A stretch of DNA of 64,000 bases from UBA4572 sp049965515 (GCA_049965515.1 JBMFWG010000003.1:5097-69096), one strand, 5' to 3'. Shown: positions 53,266-62,636, counted from the stretch's first letter. Translations and numbers: made by a program. Notes: generated by a model from the sequence alone, not told the origin.

Positions 53266-54728
53266 GCACCCGCCCCAGCATCTACATTTTGGGGGGAGGG
53301 CTCTCGGGAATCGCCGCCGCCGAACGGCTCTCCCGCGACCCGGACGCCCCCTACAACGTCGTCCTGTTCGAGGCCCGCCCCCATCTGGGGGGACGCACCG
53401 GTTCCTATCTCGATACCCGGGCCCGCCGGGAAATCGACACCGGGCAGCATCTTTTTCTCTCCTGCTACACCGCCACCATTAACCTTCTCCAGCGTCTGGG
53501 AACCAAAGACAACCTGGTCTTCTTCGATCGACTCTACATTCCCCTGTGGGACCCTGAAAGAGGTCTCAACCCTCTTGACGTTCCCGGGAACAAAAGCCAG
53601 CTTTCGGCGGCGGGAGGTCTACTCCAGTATGAAGGACTTCCTTTCTCCCAGAGGCTCGCCTTCCTCTCGGTGGCGCGGGCCCTGCCAGAAAATGACTCCG
53701 ACGTCGACCACCTCACCGCTCATGAATTTCTCAAGCGGGCGGGACAACCCGATGTTGTGATCGACCGCTTCTGGGAGCTCGTGATCCTCTCGGCCACCAA
53801 TCTCCCCTCCCGTTCAGTCAGCGCGGCCCTTCTGGTGAGAATTCTCAAGGAGTCCCTGCTTGCCGGAGGTCATGCCGCCCGTCCCGGATACAACTCCGTC
53901 CCTCTCACCGAGCTCTTTGTTCTCCCGGCGATGCGCCTCTTCCGGGCCCGAAGCGTCTCGGTCCGAACCAAAACCCGGATCACGGGACTCTCGGAAACAG
54001 GCGGTCGCATTGTCTCCCTGACCACATCCCGGGGCGATATCGCCCTCTCCCCGGAAGACCGGGTGATCGTGGCACTCCCCCCGTGGTCCTTTGAAAAAAT
54101 CGTTCCCCTTTCGTGGCAGGAGACCCCGCTGATCGACCGGATCAACCGTCTCTCCTACGCCTCTCCCATCCTGTCGATCCACCTCCACTTCGACACGCCG
54201 GTCCGGATTCCCCTGATCGCCGGCTTCCATCAATCGCCCATTCACTGGCTTTTCAACAAGGACGCCATGGAACAGCGGCTTATCCCGGAGACCCGTCCCT
54301 GGTTCGACTGGTCGTCAGACCGGGAGGACGACCTTCTCCCCACCCAGATGGTGAGCGCCACCGTCTCCGGGGCCGACACCCTTCTCGAAACTCCCGATGC
54401 CGAACTCGCGGCCCTTGTGGGGCGACACCTCCTCCTTCTCGACAAAAAAAATACCGCCTCCCCCACAGGGATCGTGGCCGTCCGGGACCGCTTTGCCACC
54501 CCCGTTCTGGGGACGGGACAGAGCTCCCTGCGTCCGGAGGCCCGGACCGCCTTCGACAACCTCTTCATGGCGGGAGATACGGCCGACACAGGACTCCCCG
54601 CCACCATGGAGAGCGCTGTCCGTGCCGGTGTCGCCGCGGCGGAGACCCTCCTTTCTGAGACATCTGCCAGCCACAGGATCCCCCCTGGGGGATGCGCTTC
54701 CCCGGGCGAGAAAGCCATCCCGGCATGA
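53262..54728 (+). CDS. hpnE: Hydroxysqualene dehydroxylase
   Basis: HpnE is the FAD-dependent amine-oxidase-fold enzyme that reduces hydroxysqualene to squalene. The 488-residue protein starts with a Rossmann motif YILGGGLSGIAAAERL and has RREIDTGQHLFLSCY, DRVIVALPPWSFEKI and the C-terminal FAD motif NLFMAGDTADTGLPATMESAVRAG. The ATG overlaps the hpnD stop (ATGA). It acts between HpnC and final product release, so all three steps from farnesyl diphosphate to squalene are encoded together. Confidence 0.93.
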   Translation: MSTRPSIYILGGGLSGIAAAERLSRDPDAPYNVVLFEARPHLGGRTGSYLDTRARREIDTGQHLFLSCYTATINLLQRLGTKDNLVFFDRLYIPLWDPERGLNPLDVPGNKSQLSAAGGLLQYEGLPFSQRLAFLSVARALPENDSDVDHLTAHEFLKRAGQPDVVIDRFWELVILSATNLPSRSVSAALLVRILKESLLAGGHAARPGYNSVPLTELFVLPAMRLFRARSVSVRTKTRITGLSETGGRIVSLTTSRGDIALSPEDRVIVALPPWSFEKIVPLSWQETPLIDRINRLSYASPILSIHLHFDTPVRIPLIAGFHQSPIHWLFNKDAMEQRLIPETRPWFDWSSDREDDLLPTQMVSATVSGADTLLETPDAELAALVGRHLLLLDKKNTASPTGIVAVRDRFATPVLGTGQSSLRPEARTAFDNLFMAGDTADTGLPATMESAVRAGVAAAETLLSETSASHRIPPGGCASPGEKAIPA

Positions 54729-55693
54729 TCTCCCTCGAAGAGTCCTATCGCCATTGCCAGGAGGTGACGGCCAGCCACTACGAAAACTTTCCGGTGGCCT
54801 CCCTGCTCATGCCGGCCCGGACCCGTCCGGCCATTTCCGCTCTCTACGCCTTCGCCCGGGCGGCCGACGACATGTCCGACGAAGTCCCTGAAACCGAAAC
54901 ATCTCTATCACTTCTCGCCGAATGGAGAGAACTTCTTCTGAGGGCCCAAAAGGGCCCCGTAGACCACCCGGTCTTCCGGGCTCTGGCCGATACGATCGAG
55001 CGATTCGACCTCCCGGTCCTCTGGCTCGACCACCTGATTCAGGCCTTCGAGCGCGACCGGATGGTCGTCCGCCACGAGAGTTTCGAGGATCTCATCTTCT
55101 ATTCGACCCTCTCGGCCAACCCCGTGGGACGGCTCCTCTTATGGATCAACGGCTACCGGGACGAGTCTCTTTTCGCCATGTCGGACGCCGTATGCACCGC
55201 CCTCCAGCTGGCCAACTTCTGGCAGGACATCTCCGTCGACCGGGAGAAGGGGCGTCTCTATGTTCCTCTCTCCGAGCTTCGGGCCTCGGGCCTCGACGAA
55301 GAGCGCCTTTTCTCCTCCTCTCCGGACCCCGAAACCTCTCGCCGGCAGCAGGTCCTCAAGGACCGACTCTTTGCCTACACGGCCGGCCTTTTCTCCACCG
55401 GAGTCCCGCTCCCTCGGGCCGTGGGGGGACGAATCGGCCTCGAGCTCGCCCTGGTCCTGCGGGGGGGCGTCACGATTCTCGAAAAGGGCCAGGCCCCGGG
55501 GCGACCGGTCTCCCTCCGCCCGGTGCTGACCCGGGGAACCTGGATAGCCTCTCTTCTCCGGCCCGTCACAAAAGCCCGGCTTGAGACCCCCCTGAAAACA
55601 CTCTCGATCCCCAACGAGGCCCGGGAGCTCTATCACCGGGGACGGGCCGTCTACCAGGGCAAGGCCGACCGGAGAGAATCGGGGTCTCGCTAA
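54725..55693 (+). CDS. hpnC: Hydroxysqualene synthase
   Basis: HpnC converts presqualene diphosphate to hydroxysqualene. The 322-residue protein shows the HpnC-type opening SHYENFPVASLLMPARTRP, the first Asp motif YAFARAADDMSDE, and LANFWQDISVDREKGRLYVP. It differs from HpnD at the first segment, which lets me tell the two apart. The ATG overlaps the hpnE stop codon. The stop codon overlaps that of the convergent serine hydrolase gene by 4 bases. Confidence 0.93.
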   Translation: MISLEESYRHCQEVTASHYENFPVASLLMPARTRPAISALYAFARAADDMSDEVPETETSLSLLAEWRELLLRAQKGPVDHPVFRALADTIERFDLPVLWLDHLIQAFERDRMVVRHESFEDLIFYSTLSANPVGRLLLWINGYRDESLFAMSDAVCTALQLANFWQDISVDREKGRLYVPLSELRASGLDEERLFSSSPDPETSRRQQVLKDRLFAYTAGLFSTGVPLPRAVGGRIGLELALVLRGGVTILEKGQAPGRPVSLRPVLTRGTWIASLLRPVTKARLETPLKTLSIPNEARELYHRGRAVYQGKADRRESGSR

Positions 55694-56787
55694 AAGGCCT
55701 CGGCCACCCGGTCGTGAAGCCGGGGGCGAAACTCCCGGATGCGGTTGTTCGTCCGGGTGGGGTGAACCCGGTTCGTCAGGAGCACGACTATCCGGTCCTG
55801 GGCCCGATCCATCCAGAGGGAGGTTCCGGCATACCCCAGGTGGCCGATTGAGGACCCGGGGGTCATCCGGGTCCCGCTGGAAGAGTCTGGCGTGGGGGTG
55901 TCAAACCCCAGCGCCCACTCCAGCGGCTCCCGCCGCCGGGTAAACTCCACCAGAAGCTCCTCAGGAAAAATTCCCCTCTCTCCTTTCCGGGCCATCCAGG
56001 GCCGGGCCAGCTGCCAGACCCCCCGGGCGGTGGCAAAGAGCCCGGCATGGCCGGAGACCCCCCCAAGACAACGGGCATGTTCGTCGTGGACCACCCCCAC
56101 CAACGGCTCTCCGCTCTCCGGATCGACTTCGGTGGCGGCAAAATACCGGTCCCGGTCGGGCTCCTGCCATGGCAGGGAGGAGCCCTCCGAGAGAAAGTCC
56201 ACCCCGGAAAGGCCAAGCGGAACGACCAGACGTCTCCGAAAGAGGGTGTCGAGCCGTTCTCCGCTCCTCTCTTCCAGCGCCCATCCCAGCAACATGAAGC
56301 CGAAATCGCTGTAGAGAGCTGTCTTCCCCCTCTCTTTCGCCGGAGCGAGGGAGAGGATCTCCCCGACAAGTTGGCGCTTGCGCTCCTCCACCGGGAGATT
56401 TCCGTCAATTTTCATGTAGAGGGGGGCCCAGGCCGGAAGGCCGGACGCATGGGAGAGGAGGTCCCGGAGGGAGACCTCTCCCCAGCGGGTGCCCCGGGCC
56501 GCAGAAAGGCTCTCGGAAAGTCTTGAGTCCAACGCCATCCTTCCTTCGGATACCAGGAGAAGGACCAGGGCCGCGGTGACCAAGGGCTTGGTGAGCGAGG
56601 CCAGGTCAAAGATCGTTCGGGGGGTCACAGGCGGGAGCGGCTCGGGAGGCGTCTGGCGAGCAACCCCCACGGCCACCTCCCCCCGAATCTCCCGTCGGTC
56701 TCCCCACAAGACAACCCCTCCCGGGAAGACCCCCTCCCGGCACCCGGCCTCCATCATCTCCCTGACCGCCGCCTCCCCCTGCCTCAT
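55690..56787 (-). CDS. Beta-lactamase-related serine hydrolase
   Basis: The 365-residue protein is of the class C beta-lactamase/penicillin-binding fold: the nucleophile Ser64 is in SLTK, the YxN-equivalent is LYSDFGFMLLG (YSD), and the third motif is HLGYAGTS. Such proteins are often esterases or peptidases rather than antibiotic-resistance enzymes. No signal peptide is evident, so it may be cytoplasmic. The ATG at 56787 has AGGAGG five bases upstream; a second ATG at 56802 is less well placed. It stands alone, convergent with hpnC. The substrate is unknown. Confidence 0.88.
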   Translation of the reverse strand: MRQGEAAVREMMEAGCREGVFPGGVVLWGDRREIRGEVAVGVARQTPPEPLPPVTPRTIFDLASLTKPLVTAALVLLLVSEGRMALDSRLSESLSAARGTRWGEVSLRDLLSHASGLPAWAPLYMKIDGNLPVEERKRQLVGEILSLAPAKERGKTALYSDFGFMLLGWALEERSGERLDTLFRRRLVVPLGLSGVDFLSEGSSLPWQEPDRDRYFAATEVDPESGEPLVGVVHDEHARCLGGVSGHAGLFATARGVWQLARPWMARKGERGIFPEELLVEFTRRREPLEWALGFDTPTPDSSSGTRMTPGSSIGHLGYAGTSLWMDRAQDRIVVLLTNRVHPTRTNNRIREFRPRLHDRVAEAF

Positions 56788-56902
56788 CTTCCCTCCTCGC
56801 ATTTCCTTTGATTCTTCGCTCCGGATCGTCTGCCGTCTCTGCCCTTTGCCAAGACAAACACTTTTGGCTCAAGGCTCTTGGTCCCTTTTTCAGAAGGATC
56901 CA

Positions 56903-56931
56903 TGGATCATAGCTCCCTCCCCCTGTATAAT
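56903..56931 (+). promoter_or_regulatory. Possible promoter of tldD-pmbA
   Basis: A perfect TATAAT (56926-56931) is preceded by a weak -35 (TGGATC, 56903-56908) at 17 bases. The leader is about 120 bases. Confidence 0.5.
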
Positions 56932-57056
56932 GGAATCAGGATTCCCGATCAAATGCTCTCCCTCGGGGAGCCCGCTTCCCCCATTCCGGACTCCCCCCCG
57001 GGCAACCAGTCTCCCGGAGGATTGAGACGGGCCAGAGAACCAGGAGGACACGCATC

Positions 57057-58493
57057 GTGCCGGATATTATTCGTTTTTTTGAAAACCGCGTCGAAAGTTC
57101 TACCGAGAGTCTCCAGTCGGCACTTTCCCATGTCTCCCTCCCCTCGACGGTCGATGACGCCGACCTCTACTTCGAGCATACCGTCCGCGAGCACTATAGC
57201 GTCGAGGACGGGATGGTCAAAAAGGCCGGCCAGGAGGTCAGCCAGGGGGTGGGAGCCCGGATCGTCTCCGGAGAACGTACAGGCTTTGCCTTCACCGAAG
57301 AGTTCTCCCCGCGGCAGATCGCCGAAGCCCTTGAGTCGGCCCGGAGGATCGCCCAAGGGTCAGGATCGACCCGCTCCCTCGCTCTCTCGCGCCCAGCACG
57401 GCCGGAACGGGATCTCTATCCGACCACCGACCTGGCCTTCGACCGGCCTGTTCCGGAAAAGATCGGGATTCTCGAGACCATCGACCGGCTCTGCCGGCAG
57501 GAGAGCTCGAAGGTCGTCCAGGTGATGGCCTCCCTGGCCTTTGAGGACAAGACGATCCAGATCGTCCGTTCCGATGGCCAAGTGGTTGTGGACAGGATCC
57601 CCCTGACGCGACTTAATGTCTCGGTCATCGCCCAGGACGGCTCCAACCGCCAGACCGGCTCCTACGGATGGGGAGGGCGTACGGACTTTTCCGGGATTGT
57701 CGCACCGGAACGCCTCGCCCAGGCCTGTCGCGAAGCAGTTCGCCAGGCTCTGGTCAATCTTGAGGCCCGCCCCTGTCCGTCGGGAACGATGGATGTGGTT
57801 CTGGGTCCGGGCTGGCCGGGAATTCTCCTGCACGAGGCCATCGGCCACGGACTCGAGGGGGACTTCAACCGCAAGGGAACCTCCGCCTTCTCCGGACGGA
57901 TCGGCCAGCGGGTGGCCTCTCCCCTGTGTACCATCGTCGATGACGGAACCCTCCCCGGCCGACGGGGATCGCTCAATGTCGACGACGAGGGAACCCCGAC
58001 CCAACGCACCGTCCTCATCGAACACGGGATCCTCCGGGGCTACCTCCAGGACCGGCAGAACGCCCGGCTCATGGGAACCCGCCCCACCGGCAACGGCCGG
58101 CGGGAGTCCTATGCGCACCCGGTCATGCCCCGGATGACCAACACCGTCATGCTCCCCGGGGAGAGCGACCCGGCCGAGGTTCTCTCCTCCCTCGACCGGG
58201 GAATCTACGCCGTCAACTTCGGCGGCGGGCAGGTGGACATCACCTCGGGCAAGTTCGTCTTTTCAATGTCCGAGGCCTACTACGTCGAAAAAGGCAAGAT
58301 CCTTCACCCCGTCAAGGGAGCCACCCTCATCGGCAACGGTCCTGATGTCCTCACCAAGGTCCGCATGGTGGGGACGGACATGTCTCTCGACACGGGCGTC
58401 GGCACCTGCGGCAAGGACGGCCAGTCCGTTCCGGTGGGTGTGGGCCTTCCCACGATCCGGGTCGACGGTCTCACCGTCGGCGGAACACATTAG
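57057..58493 (+). CDS. tldD: Metalloprotease TldD
   Basis: TldD forms a heterodimer with PmbA/TldE that degrades unfolded peptides and processes certain modified peptides. The 478-residue protein has the zinc motif HEAIGH in GILLHEAIGHGLEGD, and the C-terminal family motifs SGKFVFSMSEAYYVEKGKI and TLIGNGPDVL. The GTG start has AGGAGG nine bases upstream. It is followed 20 bases later by its partner gene. No obvious modified-peptide substrate gene is adjacent. Confidence 0.95.
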   Translation: MPDIIRFFENRVESSTESLQSALSHVSLPSTVDDADLYFEHTVREHYSVEDGMVKKAGQEVSQGVGARIVSGERTGFAFTEEFSPRQIAEALESARRIAQGSGSTRSLALSRPARPERDLYPTTDLAFDRPVPEKIGILETIDRLCRQESSKVVQVMASLAFEDKTIQIVRSDGQVVVDRIPLTRLNVSVIAQDGSNRQTGSYGWGGRTDFSGIVAPERLAQACREAVRQALVNLEARPCPSGTMDVVLGPGWPGILLHEAIGHGLEGDFNRKGTSAFSGRIGQRVASPLCTIVDDGTLPGRRGSLNVDDEGTPTQRTVLIEHGILRGYLQDRQNARLMGTRPTGNGRRESYAHPVMPRMTNTVMLPGESDPAEVLSSLDRGIYAVNFGGGQVDITSGKFVFSMSEAYYVEKGKILHPVKGATLIGNGPDVLTKVRMVGTDMSLDTGVGTCGKDGQSVPVGVGLPTIRVDGLTVGGTH

Positions 58494-58512
58494 ACAGACA
58501 GGAGATCGCCCC

Positions 58513-59895
58513 TTGAACGTTGTCCCCTCCCAGAACCTCCCCTCGAAAAACCTTGAAGAGGGGGAAGAGGCCATCCGGTTCATTCTCGAAGCCGCCCGGT
58601 CGGCCGGTGCCACCTCAGCGGATGCCCTCTATGTCTCCGGAGCCGAAGAGACGGTGGGGGTGAGAAAGGGAGAGATCGAAAAGGTCCAGGCGGCCCAGAG
58701 CCGGGGCATCGGCATCCGGGTCTTTGCCGGAACCCGGCAATCCAGCGTTGCCACCCGCGATCTCTCCCCCGACCATCTCAAAACCCTTGTGGCGCGAGCG
58801 GTGGCCATGGCCCAGCACACGGCGGAAGACCCCTACGCCGGGCTCCCCGACCGGATTCTGCCTCCGGCCATCGACCCCGCGAAGCTCTTCCCCGAAGAGA
58901 CCCATATCCCCTCCCGGGACGAACTGGTGGAGCGGGCGCTGGCGACCGAAAAGGCGGCACTTTCCTTCGACCCGCGCATCACCAACTCGGAAGGGGCAGA
59001 GTGCTCACGCTCCCACTCCCATATCGTCTTCGGCAACAGCCTGGGATTCCTCCACGGTTACCGGAAGAGCTCCTGCGCCCTTTCCTGTTCGGTCATCGCC
59101 ACCTCGGGAGACCAGATGGAACGGGACTATTGGTACGTCACGGGACCGCTCTGGGAGACAATATCTGACGCGGAGGGAACCGGACGAAAGGCCGCCTCAC
59201 GAACCGTCAGGCGCCTGGGGGCCCGCCGGATCAAGACCGGAACCCATCCGGTCATCTTTGACCCTGAGACGGCCCGCAGCCTGATCGGCCATTTTGCCGG
59301 GGCCATCTCAGGATCTGCCCTTTACAGAAACGCCACCTACCTCAAGGGACGCGAAGGCTCCCCGGTAATGAACGCCTGCATGACCCTTCGGGAGGATCCC
59401 TTCCTTCCCGGAGCCCCGGGAAGCCGCCCCTTCGACGGTGAGGGGCTGCCAACCCGCAAGAAGACCCTGGTCAATGAGGGGATCCTTCAGACCTTCCTCT
59501 TCGACACCTATTCCGCCCGAAAGCTGGGGCGGCAATCCACCGCCAATGCGGTGCGCTCGCTGGGAGACGGTCCTGGAGTGGGAATCTCGAACCTCATCGT
59601 CGACCCCGGAACATCGACCCTCGAAGATCTCATGAAAAAGGCGGGAAAAGGGCTTCTTGTGACGGAGCTGATCGGATTTGGGGTGAGTACGGTCACGGGA
59701 GATTACTCCCGCGGGGCCTTCGGGTACTGGTTCGAGGACGGCGAAATCCTCCATCCCGTCTCCGAGATCACCCTGGCAGGAAACCTCGACGAGATCTACA
59801 AGAATATCGTCGATCGGGGATCGGACCTTGAGATCCGCTCCTCGATCAACTCCCCCTCCCTTCTCGTGGAAGGCCTTCGTATCGCCGGCAACTGA
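58513..59895 (+). CDS. pmbA: PmbA/TldE metalloprotease partner
   Basis: PmbA is the non-metal-binding partner of TldD. The 460-residue protein has the family segments RGIGIRVFAG, HSHIVFGNSLGF, VIFDPETARSLIGHFAGAISG and IGFGVSTVTGDYSRGAFGYWFEDGEI, and lacks the HExxxH motif, as expected. The start is a TTG preceded by AGGAG in a good position; a longer frame overlaps tldD and is not required. The order tldD-pmbA makes a complete protease. Confidence 0.94.
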   Translation: MNVVPSQNLPSKNLEEGEEAIRFILEAARSAGATSADALYVSGAEETVGVRKGEIEKVQAAQSRGIGIRVFAGTRQSSVATRDLSPDHLKTLVARAVAMAQHTAEDPYAGLPDRILPPAIDPAKLFPEETHIPSRDELVERALATEKAALSFDPRITNSEGAECSRSHSHIVFGNSLGFLHGYRKSSCALSCSVIATSGDQMERDYWYVTGPLWETISDAEGTGRKAASRTVRRLGARRIKTGTHPVIFDPETARSLIGHFAGAISGSALYRNATYLKGREGSPVMNACMTLREDPFLPGAPGSRPFDGEGLPTRKKTLVNEGILQTFLFDTYSARKLGRQSTANAVRSLGDGPGVGISNLIVDPGTSTLEDLMKKAGKGLLVTELIGFGVSTVTGDYSRGAFGYWFEDGEILHPVSEITLAGNLDEIYKNIVDRGSDLEIRSSINSPSLLVEGLRIAGN

Positions 59896-60354
59896 CAAGA
59901 AGACAGGCTCGAAGCCTCTCTCGACGGGACCCCGTGAAAGAGGCCAAAATATTTTGGATTAAGGGAAAACAAGAGGGCCAATCCGGCAGATAACGACGTT
60001 CAGGGGAAGACTCAGAAATTTCTAGAGGCGGGGGAGGGGATCGGCACGCCCTTGCCGACATTCTGGCCGGCAACCCCAGACAAGACCATGGTGGGCTGAG
60101 GCTGGCAAGAGCTCAGGATCCCTTGCCAGTCCTCCCCGCAATCTCACGACCCACCCAGGATCATTCCGACGAACGTGGCGATCTTTCCTCTTCAAGAACA
60201 TCCCCCCCAGGAAGATATCGGACAAACCCTTCCTTTTCCTGCGGCATCCCTTGGTTGGAGATAATCCCCCCACCTATCGACGATGTCCTGAGCCTGATCA
60301 TTTGAAGTCATGGGTCGATGGCTTTCCGCCCGCACCAAAAGGCATCGGACGCTC
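59896..60354. other. Intergenic region, no gene seen
   Basis: About 460 bases lie between pmbA and the toxin-antitoxin pair. A possible terminator is at 59914-59957. Near 60090-60125 is a hairpin with arms CTGGCAAG/CTTGCCAG. No coding frame is convincing. Confidence 0.5.
59914..59957 (+). terminator. Possible terminator of tldD-pmbA
   Basis: GCCTCT (59914) pairs with AGAGGC (59939-59944), with an inner ACGGG/CCCGT pairing. AAAATATTTT follows. The T-run is imperfect. Confidence 0.45.
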
Positions 60355-60753
60355 CTACCCCAGGACCCTGATGACAATTTCGTCATGTTCCAGCAACGCC
60401 CATGTGCGGTCCATCGTGATGGCGGGCAACCCGAGTCGTTTGGCCAGAGCCAGGCACGCCCTGTCGCCCAGGGACAAACCAATATCCTTCGTTGGGGACC
60501 AGAGCCTCCCGGCCTCCTCCGCATCTTCCGGAGTCATGGGAAGGATCGTCATGCCGAGAACGGCGAGATCGTCTCTCAACCCTTCCCAATCGACACTGCG
60601 AGCAAGGCACGTCTGGACGACTTCACTCCAGTTGACGGCGGAAATCCTTGATCCCGGCAAAAGGGATCGAACCGCTTCTTCGCCGGGTTCACCGTGCAGG
60701 AAGGCCAGGAGAGCTGATGCATCCAGTACGCAGGAATGGGCGTCGCGAGTCAT
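60355..60753 (-). CDS. vapC: VapC-type PIN-domain toxin
   Basis: The 132-residue protein is a PIN-domain ribonuclease, a family whose members cleave tRNA or rRNA. Acidic active-site residues are visible: Asp11 in VLDASALL, Glu44 in NWSEVV, Asp in LGDRACLALA, and Asp in TMDRTW. The ATG overlaps the stop codon of the upstream antitoxin gene (ATGA). This is the usual antitoxin-first order of a type II toxin-antitoxin module. Confidence 0.92.
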   Translation of the reverse strand: MTRDAHSCVLDASALLAFLHGEPGEEAVRSLLPGSRISAVNWSEVVQTCLARSVDWEGLRDDLAVLGMTILPMTPEDAEEAGRLWSPTKDIGLSLGDRACLALAKRLGLPAITMDRTWALLEHDEIVIRVLG

Positions 60754-60998
60754 TCCTGCCTGGCCGATGACCGGCGATCGGCAATCAGTTCATCCACCAA
60801 GGACACTGTTTTCGGGATTTTCGAGAATCTTTGCCTCGTTCGTTCCAATACCGCGTCCGGGAGTTCCAGAACAAGGCTATCATTCTCGATTTTTACCATG
60901 AGGCGTGTTCCCTCTTCGATCTTCAGCTTTTTTCTCAAAACAGAAGGAATCACCAATCGGCCTTGCGGTCCAATCCGAACCTCGATCGATCGTGCCAT
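60750..60998 (-). CDS. vapB: AbrB/SpoVT-type antitoxin
   Basis: The 82-residue protein has an N-terminal AbrB/SpoVT swapped-hairpin domain, RSIEVRIGPQGRLVIPSVLRKKLKIEEGTRLMV, that binds DNA. Its C-terminal tail (KTVSLVDELIADRRSSARQE) is likely to wrap the toxin. The ATG is preceded by GGGAG. It should repress its own operon. Together with the PIN-domain gene it forms a stand-alone module in the sparsest part of the window. Confidence 0.9.
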   Translation of the reverse strand: MARSIEVRIGPQGRLVIPSVLRKKLKIEEGTRLMVKIENDSLVLELPDAVLERTRQRFSKIPKTVSLVDELIADRRSSARQE

Positions 60999-61404
60999 AT
61001 TTTCACTCCCATGCCATAAATATTCCTTTGTGACATTTCATCACTGCGGGCACTGTCCCGCAAGGCGAGGCCGATACAAAAAGACACTGTTCTTCTCGAT
61101 AGTCTCAGAAAATAGCCACCACGAAATTGGCAGGGGAGCGGGCGAGAAGGGACGAGGGGGATTGTTCTTTCGCACCCTGTTTCATCAGCTCATCGTATTG
61201 TCAGGAGAATGACTTCTTCTTCAAGGTGGGGGGATGTTTCTCCCCTGAAACACCCGCACCTCTCCTCCGGCGCGTCGAAAAAATCCCTGAACCACGGCCT
61301 GTCCTCGCCTTCGGGCAAACTCCCCCATTGGCACAAGGTTTGCACGGGATGAAGGAGCGTCCACCGTTTTCTCGACAGACCCTCAAACGTCAAGGAGTCT
61401 TTCC
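60999..61404. other. Intergenic region with a sigma-54 promoter
   Basis: These 406 bases hold no gene. They should include the antitoxin promoter (minus strand, not placed) and contain the sigma-54-type promoter at 61328-61344. Confidence 0.55.
61328..61344 (+). promoter_or_regulatory. Sigma-54 (RpoN) promoter
   Basis: TTGGCAC (61328-61334) and TTTGCA (61339-61344) give TGGCACN5TTGCA with GG (61330) and GC (61342) exactly 12 bases apart, a near-perfect -24/-12 promoter. The expected start of transcription is near 61355, 50 bases before the GTG of the exported protein gene. Confidence 0.78.
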
Positions 61405-61908
61405 GTGGTCCGACAAATCCTTCGACTACTTCCGGCCGTCCTGATCGCACTCACCCTCTCTCTTCCCTTCCCGGTCCATGCCAAGGGGTCGGCTCCGGTC
61501 GATCTTAAGACCCTCGAGATCGACTCGACCCACCCCGGGACCCGGATGTCCGTTCCCCGAACACCGGCCTTCGCCGGAAGCCACCGGATGGTGTTCCGCT
61601 TCCTGGGCACCCCCACCTTCTTCGTGGGGGTGATTGTCAAAAGCTATGACACCAAGGGTCGCCTCCTGCACCACGGCCTCTTCGATCAGGGCCCGATCGA
61701 CGAGGTCCTCTCCCGGGCCCTGTTCCACAAGGAGGAGCGCATCCAGATCCTGGGCATCTTCAAACTCCCCTCGTCTTCCCACTCTCTGGTTCTCCGGATC
61801 CGCCGCCTCTCCACGAACCAGACCCGGGACATTTCCCTCCCAAGGGCCCTCTCCCTGTTGGTCTCCCGCATCGGCTCCCAACCCGATCTGGTCTGGGCCG
61901 CACGGTAG
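61405..61908 (+). CDS. Exported protein of unknown function under sigma-54 control
   Basis: The 167-residue protein has a signal peptide (VRQILRLLPAVLIALTLSLPFPVHA-KG) and a mature domain with RMVFRFLGTPTFFVGVIVKSYD, FDQGPIDEVLSRALFHKEERIQILGIF and an arginine-rich end. It looks beta-rich and I do not recognise a family. The GTG start has AGGAG seven bases upstream. The sigma-54-type promoter suggests expression tied to an activator protein (nitrogen, stress or motility), but the activator is not in the window. Confidence 0.75.
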   Translation: MVRQILRLLPAVLIALTLSLPFPVHAKGSAPVDLKTLEIDSTHPGTRMSVPRTPAFAGSHRMVFRFLGTPTFFVGVIVKSYDTKGRLLHHGLFDQGPIDEVLSRALFHKEERIQILGIFKLPSSSHSLVLRIRRLSTNQTRDISLPRALSLLVSRIGSQPDLVWAAR

Positions 61909-62153
61909 CCTCCCCCCTCCTCCGGCCGAAGGGGATCCTTTCCTTCGGCCCCGCCTCTCTCCCGCATCGACGCTCGGGCTGATTCGATGCTCCAGGGATT
62001 ACCCCTTCTTGACAAACCCTCTTGCTCCCCGTTCCCTCTTTGTGTAGGGTGAAAGGAAAGAGGGGCGAGGGGCTCCGATCTCTCCTGTGGGCCGGGGCTT
62101 CCCTGTGCCCCTCATCCCCTGCGTCCTACCCAAACATCCCAAGGAGACTCCCC

Positions 62154-62636
62154 CTGAAAATTTTGCTCGATGCCGACGGCTCCCCCGGAGCGGTCAAGGA
62201 GATCCTCTTCCGGGCGGCGGAGCGGACGAAGGTCCCCCTGGTTCTCGTGGCCAACCGCCCCCTGTACCTTCCCGACGGGCCACTCTTTTCCCGCCTTGTC
62301 GTGGGGGCGGGGCTCGACGTGGCCGACGCCGCAATCTGCGAGATCTGCGCGCCGGGAGACCTCGTCGTTACCGAAGATGTTCCCTTGGCGGCGAAGGTCG
62401 TGGAGAAGGGTGCCCGGGCCCTCTCCCCCCACGGAGAGATCTTCGACGAAGAGACGGTGGGGGAGCGGTTGTCGGTGAGGAATTTCATGGCGGAGATGCG
62501 CTCTGGAGGACTGGCGACGGGGGGACCTCCCCCCTTCGGGCCCCGAGATCGCGAGGCCTTCGCCAATGCCTTGAACAGGATTCTCGAGAAAAATCGCCTC
62601 CAGGGAAAAAGGAAGGAGCGGACGGGGGAAGACTAG
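62154..62636 (+). CDS. UPF0178/DUF188 family protein (YaiI/YqxD type)
   Basis: The 160-residue protein starts LKILLDADGSPGAVKEIL, the UPF0178 N-terminus, which resembles PIN-like nuclease folds, and has VVTEDVPLAAKVVEKGARALSPHGEIFD. The exact biochemical role is not established. The start appears to be a CTG at 62154, since AAGGAG lies seven bases upstream and the family begins with MKI-DADxxP. The next in-frame start-like codon (TTG at 62163) is 16 bases from the ribosome site. The longer upstream frame has no support. Confidence 0.85.
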   Translation: MKILLDADGSPGAVKEILFRAAERTKVPLVLVANRPLYLPDGPLFSRLVVGAGLDVADAAICEICAPGDLVVTEDVPLAAKVVEKGARALSPHGEIFDEETVGERLSVRNFMAEMRSGGLATGGPPPFGPRDREAFANALNRILEKNRLQGKRKERTGED

